Assembly (NCBI GenBank): GCA_030762935.1
Contig: CM060899.1
Coordinates: 12,135,001 to 12,199,000, forward strand
From: Hymenopus coronatus
Taxonomy: Eukaryota > Arthropoda > Insecta > Mantodea > Hymenopodidae
Length of the DNA: 64,000 nucleotides
Reading direction: 5' to 3'
The notes under the pieces were generated by a model, which was not told the DNA's origin, searched no databases, and saw nothing but the letters and a program-made list of their open reading frames with translations. The position numbers were made by a program, and so were the translations under genes. This document shows, piece by piece, positions 25,025 through 36,747 of this stretch; positions within the stretch are counted from its first letter, which is position 1, and each line of letters begins with the position of its first letter.

Positions 25025-26011
25025 TTAACCCTTTTAATGCCAGCCTGAATAGTAAGATACTGTCTGAAAGATGCCAAGCAATTTTGGAGGAGAATGGAAG
25101 GTTTTAAACAATTAGTAATAAAATGAGTACCAAATGATATAAAGAGCTGAATATGTTTTCTTTTTTAGTAAACCCTTTTATCTCCTGTATAATAACATTA
25201 AATTGAGTATTCTTAATATCATTTTTAAAAAATTAAATACAAGAGAAAATTTTTAAAATAAAATTAAATATCCCAAAATAATCAATAGTTAGCATACAAA
25301 ACCTTACTACAGTTCAGGCTAATTAAATAGAACCACAAATGTTTCTTTGCTAAAACAGCATTCTGTTTTGGTATGTGTTTTATTTTATAAAATTGAAAAA
25401 ATGAAATCACGTAATTGAAGGCTGAAAAATGAAAAAAATTACCAAAACCACACACATAATCACGATACCACTATTTATGAAAATGGCATAAAGCAATAGG
25501 ATATAAATGTACCATAAATTGCTGTGTAATTTACACTTAAGTTGTGTAGCTGAATGATTGATTCACACTGTATTCGTTATCTGGTTATACTTCCATAAAT
25601 CCATTTTGATAAGTATACTGATTATTTCCTTCCATATGAGGGTCGTTGTTATCAGATATATATATTCCTCTATTACATCTATGTCAGAAACACTTTCATC
25701 AAGGTGTGAATAGTCAAAATCACTGACCTACTCCTAATACATTGTGAACTGCAGCTCTTATTTCTACTTCTGTTCATAGCCTTTGGCTAGACGATGCCAT
25801 GTTTCAACTCAACATAAACAAATACCGCCTAGAGAAATTAAATTTGGAGTTAATTTAGCACTTTGGAGTATAAAGATAAGGCCCTGAAACACTCCAGAAA
25901 ACCTTTCTCTATGGCTAAAACATAGAAAGTATGCAGACTTTCCCACTGGAAAGAGTTAAAAGTATGAAAATGGCATCACAATTAGATCGTGATTGGCACT
26001 AAAAGGGTTAA
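25025..26011 (-). mobile_element. piggyBac-type non-autonomous element, complete
   Basis: TTAA at both ends (25025-25028 and 26008-26011) brackets inverted repeats CCCTTTTAATGCC and CCCTTTTAGTGCC. The right part aligns with 1-776, giving two copies in the window. The minus strand near 25690-25740 resembles the acidic N-terminus of a piggyBac transposase; the catalytic region is absent. Confidence 0.7.
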
Positions 26012-27107
26012 AGCTACTCAGAAACAAAACTTTGACATTACATCATATAATAGGCAAAAGCAAACAGAGCAAAGCAGAAGGTATTTAGATCTGAATAAAG
26101 CATTGACAAAATTAATGTTTAGTAAATAAAATCAGAATCTATGATTCAGCTGGCCCAGAAATTTTGATGTTTTAAATTCACATAGTTTGTTCTACCAATG
26201 AAAAAATCATACATGTTAGAACTCATACAAAGGGATAAGCCCCTTTAAAATGAAAAGTAAGCACAGATATGGCCTAATGCAACACTTTCAATCCATGTTA
26301 TATAATGGAACTATTCACTCTGTGACATAAGCTGTGGTGTAACATGCTTCTTTTGCATGCATAGCAGAAAAATTCTGCATTTCTTTCTAAGTAATGTCAG
26401 CCTATCAACATGCAAGATTTTATGCCCTCTACAGTAGATAATGGTACTCCTATATTTCACAATGACTAGCCAGATGTTTATCTGTTTCTTTGGTACAATT
26501 TTTATGACACATTAGTTATAAATAGTGTTGAGAAATATATGAGCCAAAAACTTGAAAATATCATGCAAATATACACCCAAAATTGCCAAGAATGTACCCA
26601 AATATATATTATATGTCAAATTTTAGTGATAAAAGGTGGTAATTAAAAATATATTCAAATTACTGTACAAATTGCTAAGACACATGTATCTGAAAATATT
26701 TAATACTATTTACAGTGTTTAGACCTCTTCCATTAAGAAACAATTATTTCAATGATTTCCAGCAGTCATCTATTTCTTCTTTTGTGAACCGATATTTGTG
26801 AAGACAAAAGGATCTCTCCAAAAAATCAAGAAATAAAGGGAAAAAAATATAATCTCCTAATAATGATGGATAAATGTGTATATTACCACATTGCTCCACT
26901 GCAGAACTTTATTAATCTCTCTCAACTTTAGTAGCTGAACATTATTGTTTATGATGTTCTTCAATTTTTTTTTTACATCAACACTGTCCTTAATGCCTCC
27001 TGACTCAACACGATTAACTGCTGTACCAAGAATATTGAAACTGTTGCCAATGTTATTAGCCAGTAAACTGACACAAAGACAAGGTCATGGGTTTTGCCTT
27101 GTCATTT
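26012..27107. other. no gene recognised
   Basis: AT-rich DNA without recognisable ORF domains or repeat termini. Confidence 0.5.
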
Positions 27108-27211
27108 TTATAGTGTTTAATACCCGCTTTTACTACTATGATACTGCAAGCGATGACAGTGATACTTGGAATGAAGATTGAGCACCAGGGGAATGCAATG
27201 GTGGGGGAAAC

Positions 27212-27251
<40 letters not shown>

Positions 27252-27330
27252 ACCCCTGTGCTGCTTTGTGTATCACAAATCCCACATGCAATCATCTGGG
27301 ATCAAACCCGGGCCTACTCCTTTGTATTTG
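27108..27330 (-). repeat. SINE family A copy 3 with internal A38 run
   Basis: Minus-strand B box GGTTTGATCCC lies near 27298-27308, with the body word TTTGTGATACACAAAG and the tail GTAGTAAAAGCGGG. An uninterrupted run of 38 A (27213-27250) sits inside the body at a place where other copies have an ordinary sequence. Confidence 0.7.
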
Positions 27331-27479
27331 GTTCAGTATATCAGCTTCATAAAGTTCTTGGAAGTACACACCTTACAGCTATATACAAGATGGATGTATA
27401 AGACTGGCACGAAGATAATTATCAAGCTTCATTGAGATATGACCTTTCAATAAAAACATGCATTTGCTTAAATTTTTCA

Positions 27480-27690
27480 ACACCAGCTTTTATAGATATA
27501 CTTTTTTCTTGTTAAAAGCACCATCAAGAGCCAGGGTGATATGAGTGCCACCAAAGTGCCAGCATTTCATCCCACAGGAGTTCATGCCAGTAAATCTACT
27601 GACATGGAACAGTCATCTTTAAGCGCACACAAACACCATTGGTTTGGGTTAAGTTTTGGGATCAGAAGGTTAGCACCTAATCAACTAATC
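27480..27690 (-). repeat. possible short retroposon
   Basis: Minus-strand TTAGTTGATTAGGTGC resembles a tRNA-like head, and the plus-strand start (ACCAGCTTTTATAGATA) resembles words next to family F at 28760. Support is weak. Confidence 0.25.
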
Positions 27691-28784
27691 CACATTTGAT
27701 TAAAGAAGAATAGATGAATTTCTAAACTCAATATTATTAATTATGTTATTCAATTTTAAACTTGAGATACATTCACAAAATTTTCATTTACAATTCATAG
27801 ATCTAAAGAATTGCTGCTTTTGTGTTGTTCAGCCTTATACTTCTATCCGAATTGTGAAAAAATGCTCTTTCTAACAACGTTTTCAAATTAAGCAAGAAGT
27901 TCTTTGTAATTCAGAGGAGAAATTGAATAACTGCATTAAAGCTTAAGATGTTGTCATACATAAAACCATTTCAATAATTAGGTTTTTATCTTAGAATTAG
28001 AAATGTGAGCCTACTATAGAAACAATTAAGACATACATAACAGTAAACCTTTTGGAGAAATTGTAAACTCAAGTTCTAAACCTGAATGATTTCAAAAACC
28101 AGATACAGGAATTAAATTAGTTTAAAAGGACAGATGAGCTTTTAGAATCCTAAAGTAACCCTAATAAAAATATAAGCAAACCCATTCTTAACAGAAATTT
28201 AAGTTGGCACTTTTAAATATTTTTTTTTTTTGTGTGACAAAGATAAAAAAGGATTAAAAGTAGAAAATCCTACAGCATGTGGAAAAGAAATTGATTAATC
28301 ACATCATATACTGGAGGAACAACCAATAACTCTGCAGAATGTCCAAACAAAAAAATTCAACAATATCAAAACTTGAATAATTAAGAATTAAGAATTCCTT
28401 CTCATTAGATAAAAAGGTAAATAATGCACAGGTTAAAGATGATGACACCTTTTCATGACACTATTCCTAGATGTGCCTAAATATAACTTTTAGCACCATT
28501 AAAAAATGAGGTAATATGCACCAACAGGAATAAAATGGAAATTGAAAACCTATTTAGTTTAAAATATTGTCCAAAGAACAAATATTTTACAATGTAGCAG
28601 CAAAACACGTGGAACTAAACACAGCTCTAACTATGGGAAATCACTCTCACCATTCCTGTATTATTTATTTAAGGGTGCTCCAGAGATGAGTACTTCATGC
28701 ATTCCTCTTTAATGCACAAATTATTTTGCTACATATGTTACTATTTCTCTAATTTCTAAACCAGCTTTCATATCTCTTCTAACG
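27691..28784. other. no gene recognised
   Basis: AT-rich DNA. I see no coding or repeat signal that I can support. Confidence 0.5.
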
Positions 28785-29035
28785 GCACCACCAATGAAGC
28801 AGTTCAAATAGCACTGAGCATTAAGGCAATAGTTAATGGATTGAACATCCATTCAAAGCCAAACACTGCAAATATGAATCCCAGCAATTAAAGACAAGTG
28901 TATCAGTGTTAAAAAATGGGGAGGGCCCTAGTAAAATAACCGGTGTAATGGGATGCTTGGAAGCTTACAGGGTTATAGTTATCCACACTTGCATGGATTT
29001 TGCTTTGCGTTTTCAAGAAATAAATACTACAATGT
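28785..29035 (+). repeat. SINE-like repeat, family F copy 2
   Basis: Shares AGTAAAATAACCGGTG, GGATGCTTGGAAGC and ACAGGGTTATAGTTATCC with the copy at 4770-5035, with the same order of segments and an AAATACTACAATGTT tail. Confidence 0.55.
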
Positions 29036-29169
29036 TAATGCAAACATTTTATAACTTTGCAACATAAAATATTCTTAAATAATTGTATTTTTTATAAATT
29101 GAAGATTAATTTAATATGAACTTAATAACATAGGTAACTTTAACAGTGGCAATTATTCATTTATTACAA

Positions 29170-29900
29170 TTCTACAACTGATCCCTCTGAGCAATTTCTA
29201 CAGTCCTTCAATGTCTTCACCAGCATTGTCTACAATGTGTTACCAGCAATGTGGAAGGTGTAATTAATCCCTGTAGCACCTTCTATTCTGTTATTTTTGA
29301 TGGATTGCCCTATTGCCTGCAGAATATCTGGAACAGGTTCCTTCATCTTTGGGATTAAGTCATAATCACAGCAGCTTAACTCTGGTGAATATGGTGTATG
29401 AAAAAGCACTGCTCACCCATAACAGTGGTATGTATCAGCTACAGGCTGTGCCATATGCGCCAATGCATTTTCATTCAAAATGATGGGAGTGTCCAAGTGA
29501 GTTTGAATGGCACCATACCATTACCATCACTGTGCCTCCGTAAAATCCCAAGGAACCCATCGAGATGCAATTTTTCTCATTTCTAGGTTTTCTTTAGAAT
29601 ATGAACACAATCATGTGCAATATTCCTATCTCCTGGGCAAACTCATGTGCCGTCTGTTATCTATCAATATGGAAACTGCATGCATATCCTCTTCACTAAC
29701 ACTTGGACGCACATGATCACATCCTTCATTGAAAGCTTGAACTGACCTCACCACAGTCCTGTATGATAACACTGCCTCTCCACATGCCTCAACTTGACTA
29801 TCATAACATTGTCGTGATGTATGACTATGGGTAGATTGAATTTTCAGGCAAGATCACTATTTTTGCCTTGAGAACATGGAGAAACACAACCATTTAGAAT
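29170..29900 (-). pseudogene. mariner transposase relic
   Basis: Minus-strand frames read VRSVQAFNEGCDHVRPSVSE, then LEMRKIASRWVP (end of the helix-turn-helix region), then HLDTPIILNENALAHMA (second catalytic site, Asp replaced by Glu), then PYSPELSCCDYDLIPKMKEP (third Asp region), and a C-terminal remainder. Part of the middle is missing and stops intervene. The order and motifs fit mariner; no terminal repeats are found. Confidence 0.65.
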
Positions 29901-31140
29901 AGACACTAACAGGAGACTAACTTCAACCCTTTACTGTGCATTAGCTATGAGTGGAGTCCATTTACAGAATGGGGAGGTCAGACATAGACCAACATGTGGT
30001 AGAAGTGACAACAATTAATCCAGTCTCATTTCACTTTTACAGCAGTGTTGCCATTACTAGTAAACCCCACATATATCTTGATGATGCCCTCAAAATAATG
30101 GAAACATTTTACCAGAATCTCTAAAATCATGAACATAAGTGATCAAAATCACTATTCAAGTAGATTCTACCAACAAACTTCTCTAGCTAAATCTAAAAAT
30201 GATTAAGAACAATAATACAATGGCTTTTGAAATATGCAGAAAGAACCCTTATACAGACAACTATGTAAAAACAATAGTTATAATACACATTACAAAGTAT
30301 AACTGTATGTAAAAGTTTGATCTACAGATTAATGAGTATTTCTCTCGCCCAAAAAGAATGCAGCATACAAAATCAGGAAATCTGAAGAACAGCTGGGAAT
30401 CAAAAAGCCTAGATTAATCAAACAATATCTGGCAAAAAAAAATATTAAGAGAAAAAGCAATCCCAAAATCACATTCCATCCCATGGGCACATAGAAAACT
30501 TAGATCCAAAGAATACAATATAAGTATTCTTGAAAATAAATTCAATATAAAATTTCTAACAAAAGCTACCAAAAAAGATAAAATACCCAATAAAAATCCA
30601 TTGTTTACAGAACAGATCGAAAGGACTGTGAAAATATTTATAGAAGTGATACACAAAACAAGACTTGTGGAACTTATGTAGACCAAACCCAGGGAAGAGG
30701 AAAAACCAGCAACTGTAGTACATTCTTGGACAAAACCATATGAAATACTTCAGTAACACTAATTAGGCAATGACAAAAATCCACTGAACTGAAAATTTAG
30801 GAAAAATTATTCGAATGTTTATTAACTTTTTCCTGTAATTGTCTATATTTAAGGTTTCTTATTCATAATCCTACAATAGCCACATTTCCTTTATTTGCAA
30901 TATTATCAATTAGGATTACATAAAAGGAAAACAAATTCAATGGGTTTTCAAAAGAAATTAAAATCCACTCATATTCTATTCCATTTGCATATATATAGCT
31001 TAGAAAGTTATAACTGGACTGTAAATGTAAAAATGTTCTATTTTTCTTAAGCATTCAGACACTCACACATAATAATACATGTATTGCATACATTAGTTTT
31101 ATGATGGAGCCACAGATTGTGTATATAAGTAGTTTACTTT
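29901..31140. other. no gene recognised
   Basis: AT-rich DNA. Open stretches on the minus strand at 30414-30759 are phenylalanine- and leucine-rich, reflecting A-rich plus-strand composition, and have no domain. Confidence 0.5.
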
Positions 31141-31211
31141 ACTACTAGTAGATTGTAGTATGAATTGGAAACACTGTGTGGCTTAAATCTTACCCAAACT
31201 AAGCTCTGCAT

Positions 31212-32348
31212 TCAAAATCTTCTCGGGCTTCTAGCCAGGTAAAAACTTGGTTTGACACCAACGTTTCGAACAAGTGCATCTTCCTCGTCTTCAGGGTGAA
31301 CTGATGGTTTGAGCTAACGGAGACTGATATTTATAAGAGCTGGGATGAAGCTAACATCTGATTGGTTCGAGTGATATTATGGCCTGGTATTTAAGATGAC
31401 TGAGACATGGGCACGGACTTCGTAGAAAACTATTTATAGCAGTTATTCGGCTAATGTTTTGTGTTTGAGCACGCACCTGTTAGAAAATAAGTCTTGGAAG
31501 ACTGCAGGTAGAGGATTAGGTATTAAGGCTCTTTAACATAGGTGTCCATGCTGAACTTAATTGTAGGCCAGCATCGCGATTTAGATTATGTGTTTCAGAT
31601 GAGATGGCTAAAGCTTCTTTTACTCTCCTTTCCCAGTAGTTCGAACATTTTGCCACTATCTTGGTGTTGGTAAAGTTAGCTCTGTGGCTCTGTTCTATAG
31701 TGTTCAGCCAGTCCAGATTTTTTGGGTTGCATAAGACTTATTGATCTTTGGTGTTCAGAAACGCGTGTGGCAATAGTGCGTCGTGTTTGGCCTATGTACG
31801 CTGCGCTGCTTTTCGCAAGGAATGTGGTAGACACCAGGTACTCTGAGAGCTAAATTATCTTTAACTGGCCTGACCAAATTTTTTATTTTAGGTGGTGGCT
31901 TATGGATGGTTTTGACATTATATCTGTAGAGTAGTCTACTAATCTTTCCCGAAAAATTGCCGGTAAACGGTATATAGGCTATGGCAGCTGGCTTGTCTTT
32001 TTGTTGAGTGTTCTTGCTGGGGTTTCTTTTTCGTCTGGCTCTTTTCAGCGCTGATGTGATGTCCTTGGCTGAATATCCATTTTGTTGGAGTGTAAATTTT
32101 AGGTGTTTAAATTCCGTTTGCAGATTATCTGGGTCTGATACAGAAACTGCTCTATGTGCCAATCAGATGTTAGCTTCATCCCAGCTCTTATAAATATCAG
32201 TCTCCGCAAGCTCAAACCATCAGTTCACCCTGAAGACGAGGAAGATGCACTTGTTCGAAACGTTGGTGTCAAACCAAGTTTTTACCTGGCTAGAAGCCCG
32301 AGAAGATTTTGAATTAATACGTCGCCAGGAAAGCTTCAGTTCTTATTT
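31212..32348 (-). mobile_element. Penelope-like element, 5'-truncated, with inverted repeats
   Basis: The insert is flanked by a 12-bp target duplication, TAAGCTCTGCAT, at 31200-31211 and 32349-32360. Its ends are near-identical inverted repeats of about 154 bases (31212-31365 and 32159-32312). Between them, the minus strand encodes the end of a Penelope protein. The reverse transcriptase core is absent. Both repeats contain CTGAAGA ... GAAAC, reminiscent of the hammerhead ribozymes known from Penelope terminal repeats. The insertion splits a LINE, so it is younger than that LINE. Confidence 0.8.
31540..32162 (-). pseudogene. Penelope protein C-terminus with GIY-YIG endonuclease
   Basis: The frame runs through LKRARRKRNPSKN and IAYIPFTGNFSGKISRLL, then NLVRPVKDNLALRVPGVYHIPC. 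The last segment is the GIY strand of a GIY-YIG nuclease. After a frameshift near 31810, the neighbouring frame continues with YIGQTRRTIATRVSEHQ, the YIG strand and its catalytic arginine helix. In Penelope elements this nuclease nicks the target. The frameshift splits the catalytic strands, so the copy is inactive. Confidence 0.75.
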
Positions 32349-33534
32349 TAAGCTCTGCATGTTTTGCAATCAGATCATTTATTCAGCTTAAAAATAAGAG
32401 CATTCTAAAAACAGCTGATGACCTATGGGACAATATTCAGGAAGAAATATTGTAAATACCAAAAAAGTGTTTATTATGCTAAAAAGGTAATAAGAATAAT
32501 TGCAGGGGCAAGATAACCAACTCACTTTAAACCACTATTCAAAATGTTTGAAATTTTGCCATTAGCCTGCAAATATTTCTAGTTATATTATTGTAATAAA
32601 TAACCCAGAAAAGTTTACAAAAAATACAGATATATTTAACACAGAGACAGAACTTACATAGACAAACAAGTAACTTGCAGATATTCCAAAAAGAGGTTTA
32701 CCACAGTGGTATATTTTTATTTAACTCCATCTACTATAAAGAAACTGCACATGAACAAAAACAAGTTTAAGTCAGAATTAAAAGGATACCTCATTACTTA
32801 CACCTCTATATAGGGAAGGATTTCATTTAATCAAGAATACTAGTAATAAACAATATACCCTATATATTGTACATATAATATATATTAATATTCTAGAGTC
32901 CATACTGAACCAATTGGTTTGGAAACAGACATATAATTGTAAATTATGCAAAATTGACACCTCTGAAAAATCCTATATTAGAGTTAATCTTTTTAAATAA
33001 GTGTATTAATAATTATCAAGAGTAATCAATAAATGTAATTTCTGATTTGATCTACTTCCTAAAGTTGGACTTTGTGACTAATCAGGATCCATAGATTGCA
33101 ATGTAATGTACTTTGGTATTTTTCCTCTATGCACTAGTGGCAAACAGCGTGCTTAGGACTATGTTTTATCTGCTTATTATACTACATACATTGTTACCTT
33201 TTGTTTATGCTGTAAAGACTAGAATTAGTGCTACATAGCTGCAAACTTATTCAGGACATCTTTGTAGTATGTGATTTTCTTAAGAACATTTTTGTTATTG
33301 TTGCTGCTCGTGTCTTGACATTTAGTCCACTTACCAACAAATTCACATTTGAGCAACAAATTTTTATGACACTAAATATGTGAAAACTGAAGATATTCTG
33401 ACAATTTCACAAGAAATTGACTAATATGAGGTACTGTTAGGCTTCTGGTTAGTAAGTTTAGGACAATTGGCCTGCAGAATTCTAAACCTAAGAAGTGAAA
33501 ACAAAATGTTCTAGCCGTGGAAAAAAGTGATAAC

Positions 33535-33790
33535 ATTTTACTCAAACTAAGTTCTGCATATATTGCAACCAGATCATTAATTCAGCTTATAAATAAGAAC
33601 ATTCCAAAAACAGCTCTTTATGCCTAATTTCATTCAATGATGACCTATGGAATAATATTCTGTGGAAATATGGTAGATGCCAAAAGTGTTTATTATGCAA
33701 AAAAGATAAGAATAATGGCAAGGGCAAGAAAATCTACTCACTGCAAACCACTATTCAAAATGTTCTGTTTCACTTGAACAGTCTTCAAAG
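33535..33790 (+). repeat. LINE family X, fragment
   Basis: A second piece of the same family, with TGCAACCAGATCATTAATT, then ATTCAGCTTATAAATAAG, TTATTATGCAAAAAAGATAA and ACTATTCAAAATGTT, lies just downstream of copy 1 in the same orientation. Confidence 0.6.
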
Positions 33791-33983
33791 AAGTCTCTAA
33801 CATACATTACACAGAAAGCGAGTGTTCCAAAACCGCTGTTCATATTGATGCTAAACTTTTAAAACTGAAACTTTACAGAGTGATTACATGAATTAAAACT
33901 TCATGAGGACAAGAATGTCTCTGAAGCTCCCCATACAGATGAATACCTCTTAAACCAGGATAAGTACTCATTATAGAGCATAT

Positions 33984-34265
33984 TACTATCAGTTGCAAGA
34001 CTTAGAATGGAAAACCACTCAATAAACAATGCATAGAGCATAGCCCTTCAACACAGTGAATTCATTGTATTATAAAGAAAAAATGTGAGTGTGTCATAAC
34101 AAATGTTAATGATTACTTTACCAGGCTATGATGAGCTTACTATCATTTGCAAGATTTAGAAGGTGCTTGGTATAATAGAGCTTGTCCCTTCAAAACAGCT
34201 AATCCATTATATTATAAAGAGAGGTGTCACAGCAGCTGTTGATTCTATTATTTCACCAGCATATC
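33984..34265 (+). repeat. diverged tandem duplication, unit about 150 bases
   Basis: Two adjacent units share ACTATCAGTTGCAAGA versus ACTATCATTTGCAAGA, ATAGAGCATAGCCCTTCAA versus ATAGAGCTTGTCCCTTCAA, and TTGTATTATAAAGAAA versus TTATATTATAAAGAGA. Function unknown. Confidence 0.6.
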
Positions 34266-34674
34266 ATGATTTTTCTATAAGGCACTCTCTATAAGACATT
34301 TATAAACATTTAAGAGCAATTAGGCTATCTACATACTCATATTCAACTTCAACCTTATTTTCTTACATATTAATATCAGTACATATTTTTATTATCATTT
34401 ATTCCAAATCAGGCTAATCCATTTATCATCAACATAATGAGAGATTGGAACTTTATAATGCAGTTGTCTGTGTTCTTCAAATGACTCAATTTCTCTTTCA
34501 ACTGATTTAGAACTCATTTCATAAATTTCAAGTAGGGGGAAAATACAGCTGATTTTCAGATCCTAAAACATCACAGAGTATTTTTTATATGATTTCAAGA
34601 ACAATTTTTAAAGTATCTATAGTTTTCAAGAACTATCATCACTATTATTAAATGTTTCAAATATCCATGTGATG

Positions 34675-34775
34675 AACAGAGGTTGGTTAGGTAGAGTCAC
34701 ACTAAAAAATGCAATGCTTTAGCCCTGTCTCTAACCAGTTGCTCTAACCACTGAGCTATTATGGAAACATGTCCA
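34675..34775 (-). repeat. tRNA-like head, possible SINE
   Basis: Minus-strand ATAGCTCAGTGGTTAGAGC is a canonical tRNA D-arm/A-box word. No B box or anticodon arm follows at the right distance, so this is not a tRNA gene; a truncated SINE is more likely. Confidence 0.35.
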
Positions 34776-36633
34776 TAGTTGGTTAAACTATGAAGCACAG
34801 GTCTTAAAGTATTTACAACATTGTAAGTCACCATTAGGTTTTGCTATCTCAAAATAAATTGAGATTTCCTTGTAGTTTACTAACACACATTGAACAATTT
34901 TGATTTCCAGAGGCATAATTAAACAGTGGTATTACAGAGAAAGATGTTAGCATAAGAGGTATAAAGCTTTTGAAAAGATTACCACCACAATTAAAAACAG
35001 TTGCAAATACTTCAAAAATGTAATTTAAATGTAAATTATAGGCATATTTAATACATAAAGGTCTGTATCATTTAAATGAGAATTGTAGAAAGTTGTAGTT
35101 ATAATCTAGAAAATAAGACTGACATCTCCAAAATCTACGTAAAATTGATAACTGGATGCAAATAAAGTACAAGTTGAATTTAATGCTGTGTCAGCATGTT
35201 GCCATGGCAGCTCAGGGTTTAGGGCAACCGGCTAGAGACTGGAAGATTTATTGTTCAAATTCTGGTTATAGCATTGAATTTTTCAGTCTGACTCTACTTA
35301 CATAGCTGTACATTTTCATAAAACTACATATTTTACTTATTAATGTTGTACTATATAATTCAATATGCTTTTATCAAGTGCTTTTTAATAAAAAAAAACT
35401 TTCAATTTTCAATTTTGCATGTTTCTGTTTTATTCTTATGCTTTGCAGCTTAGCTATTAAAATTATGAATAACAATTATCAAGTTTGATATTTTTAATTT
35501 TTTTTTTAAACATGCTGCATGTGTTCAAATGGAGTGAGCTGACAGAAAAATGAGAAACGTTGATGCTATGATAAATATGAGGCAGAAAGTTTCAGTTCAG
35601 GGGAAGATTACTTTGCTCTTTTTATTTAGATAGTATTTGATAGCCCTACTAAAGCAGAGAAGCTGCTCTTTGTAATGAAACACTTAGTAAATTATTTGTA
35701 ATAATTGTTATTTTTGTGTGGTTAGGTTACTTCTTACTGATGCTTTTATGAGTGTTACATTTTATATATAACAACAGACCAAGAAGTACAAAGGCAGAGA
35801 AGAAATATAGATAAGTCAAAATCTGTTAATACAATAATTCTCAGTGTTAAATAAGGGTAACCTTCTGATGTTCATGCTTCTGAACATAGCTCATTTTATA
35901 GAAAGCTGAAACATTTATTAGAGCATATATGAAAATATTATAAAACAAGATGAATACAGTGATTTTCAGTATGAAATATCTGAATAACATATACATATCA
36001 TTAGTAAAAGAAATATTTTAAGATTTAGCTGATCCACAATTTCAAACACAAAGCTTAATAAATCAGTAAATAAGTAATCTGGACTATTCTTCCAAAAAAT
36101 GTATTTATTTTAGCATTTATAACTATCAACATGATTCCAAGTAAACATTGTTAAATACCAAGTAATGGAGATCTGGGAATGAAATTGGATTCAATTTTAT
36201 CTCTGCAATAAACATCTTGGACCAAATAAGGATAAACAGAAAGGCCAAACAATCAACCCACAGAGCAAAGAGAAAGCTGGAGTACCTGTATTAGCAAGAA
36301 GAGGAATTAATGATGAAGAAATGCATTAAGATGTGAGAGAAATGCTTTTCCTCTAAGAATAATTTTCTGAAAACCACAATTTTTATACTCATGTTCCATT
36401 TTCATAACTCCCATAACACATAGAAGTGTGAAACTTTAAGAAATTTAACATAAGAGGTTTTTTATAACTGTTTTGGTCTACATAAAAAATAATGATTATG
36501 AAATTGCATTGCCTTTAAGGAGAATTACATTAACAAAATTGTGTATAGAAATCTGAAAAACCTTCTTAAACATGCTCCCATTAAAAGTATATACAGATCT
36601 TCAAGAATATGTGATATTTTCAACTTTCTAAAC
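34776..36633. other. no gene recognised; possible SINE at 35195-35400
   Basis: AT-rich DNA. At 35195-35400 the words GCAGCTCAGGGTTTAGGGC and TTCAAATTCTGG could be degraded A and B boxes, and the stretch ends in AATAAAAAAAAACT. Nothing else is supported. Confidence 0.35.
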
Positions 36634-36747
36634 CTAATAGTTGAGAAAAAGGAAATGTATATGAGCTTTTTTAACATTGTCAAGATAGGCCTTAATGAAC
36701 CACCATAAATAAAAATTCAAACTACGATAGATTTCAACAAAACTTAC

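Larger units (their letters stand above)
31141..33110 (+). mobile_element. LINE family X copy 1, 3' part, split by a Penelope element
   Basis: Sequence at 31165-31211 and 32349-33110 parallels the second copy at 46830-48195 in the same order: TGAATTGGAAACAC, AGCTCTGCATG, ATTCAGCTTA, TTACAAAAAATACAGATAT, GAACAAAAACAAGTTTA, and ACTGACACCTCTGAAAA-like words. It covers the region after the reverse transcriptase and the 3' UTR of a Jockey/CR1-type LINE. The 1.1-kb Penelope element is inserted at 31212. Confidence 0.65.
4210..36747 (-). other. putative giant intron of the zinc-finger gene
   Basis: The interval lies between the acceptor TTTCAG of the finger exon and the donor GTAAGT of the acidic exon, both on the minus strand. 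It contains no other recognisable host gene, only transposable elements and AT-rich DNA. The donor exon ends in phase 0, whereas the acceptor exon needs two leading bases, so a direct join is out of frame and one or more short exons must lie within. If the two exons belong to different genes this call fails. Confidence 0.4.

Noticed and set aside
27056..27435. Lysine- or phenylalanine-rich ORFs
   Set aside because: They are translations of the A38 run inside a SINE.
30414..31054. Hydrophobic minus-strand ORFs that look like membrane proteins
   Set aside because: Phe/Leu richness follows from A-rich plus-strand sequence; no start context or family match.
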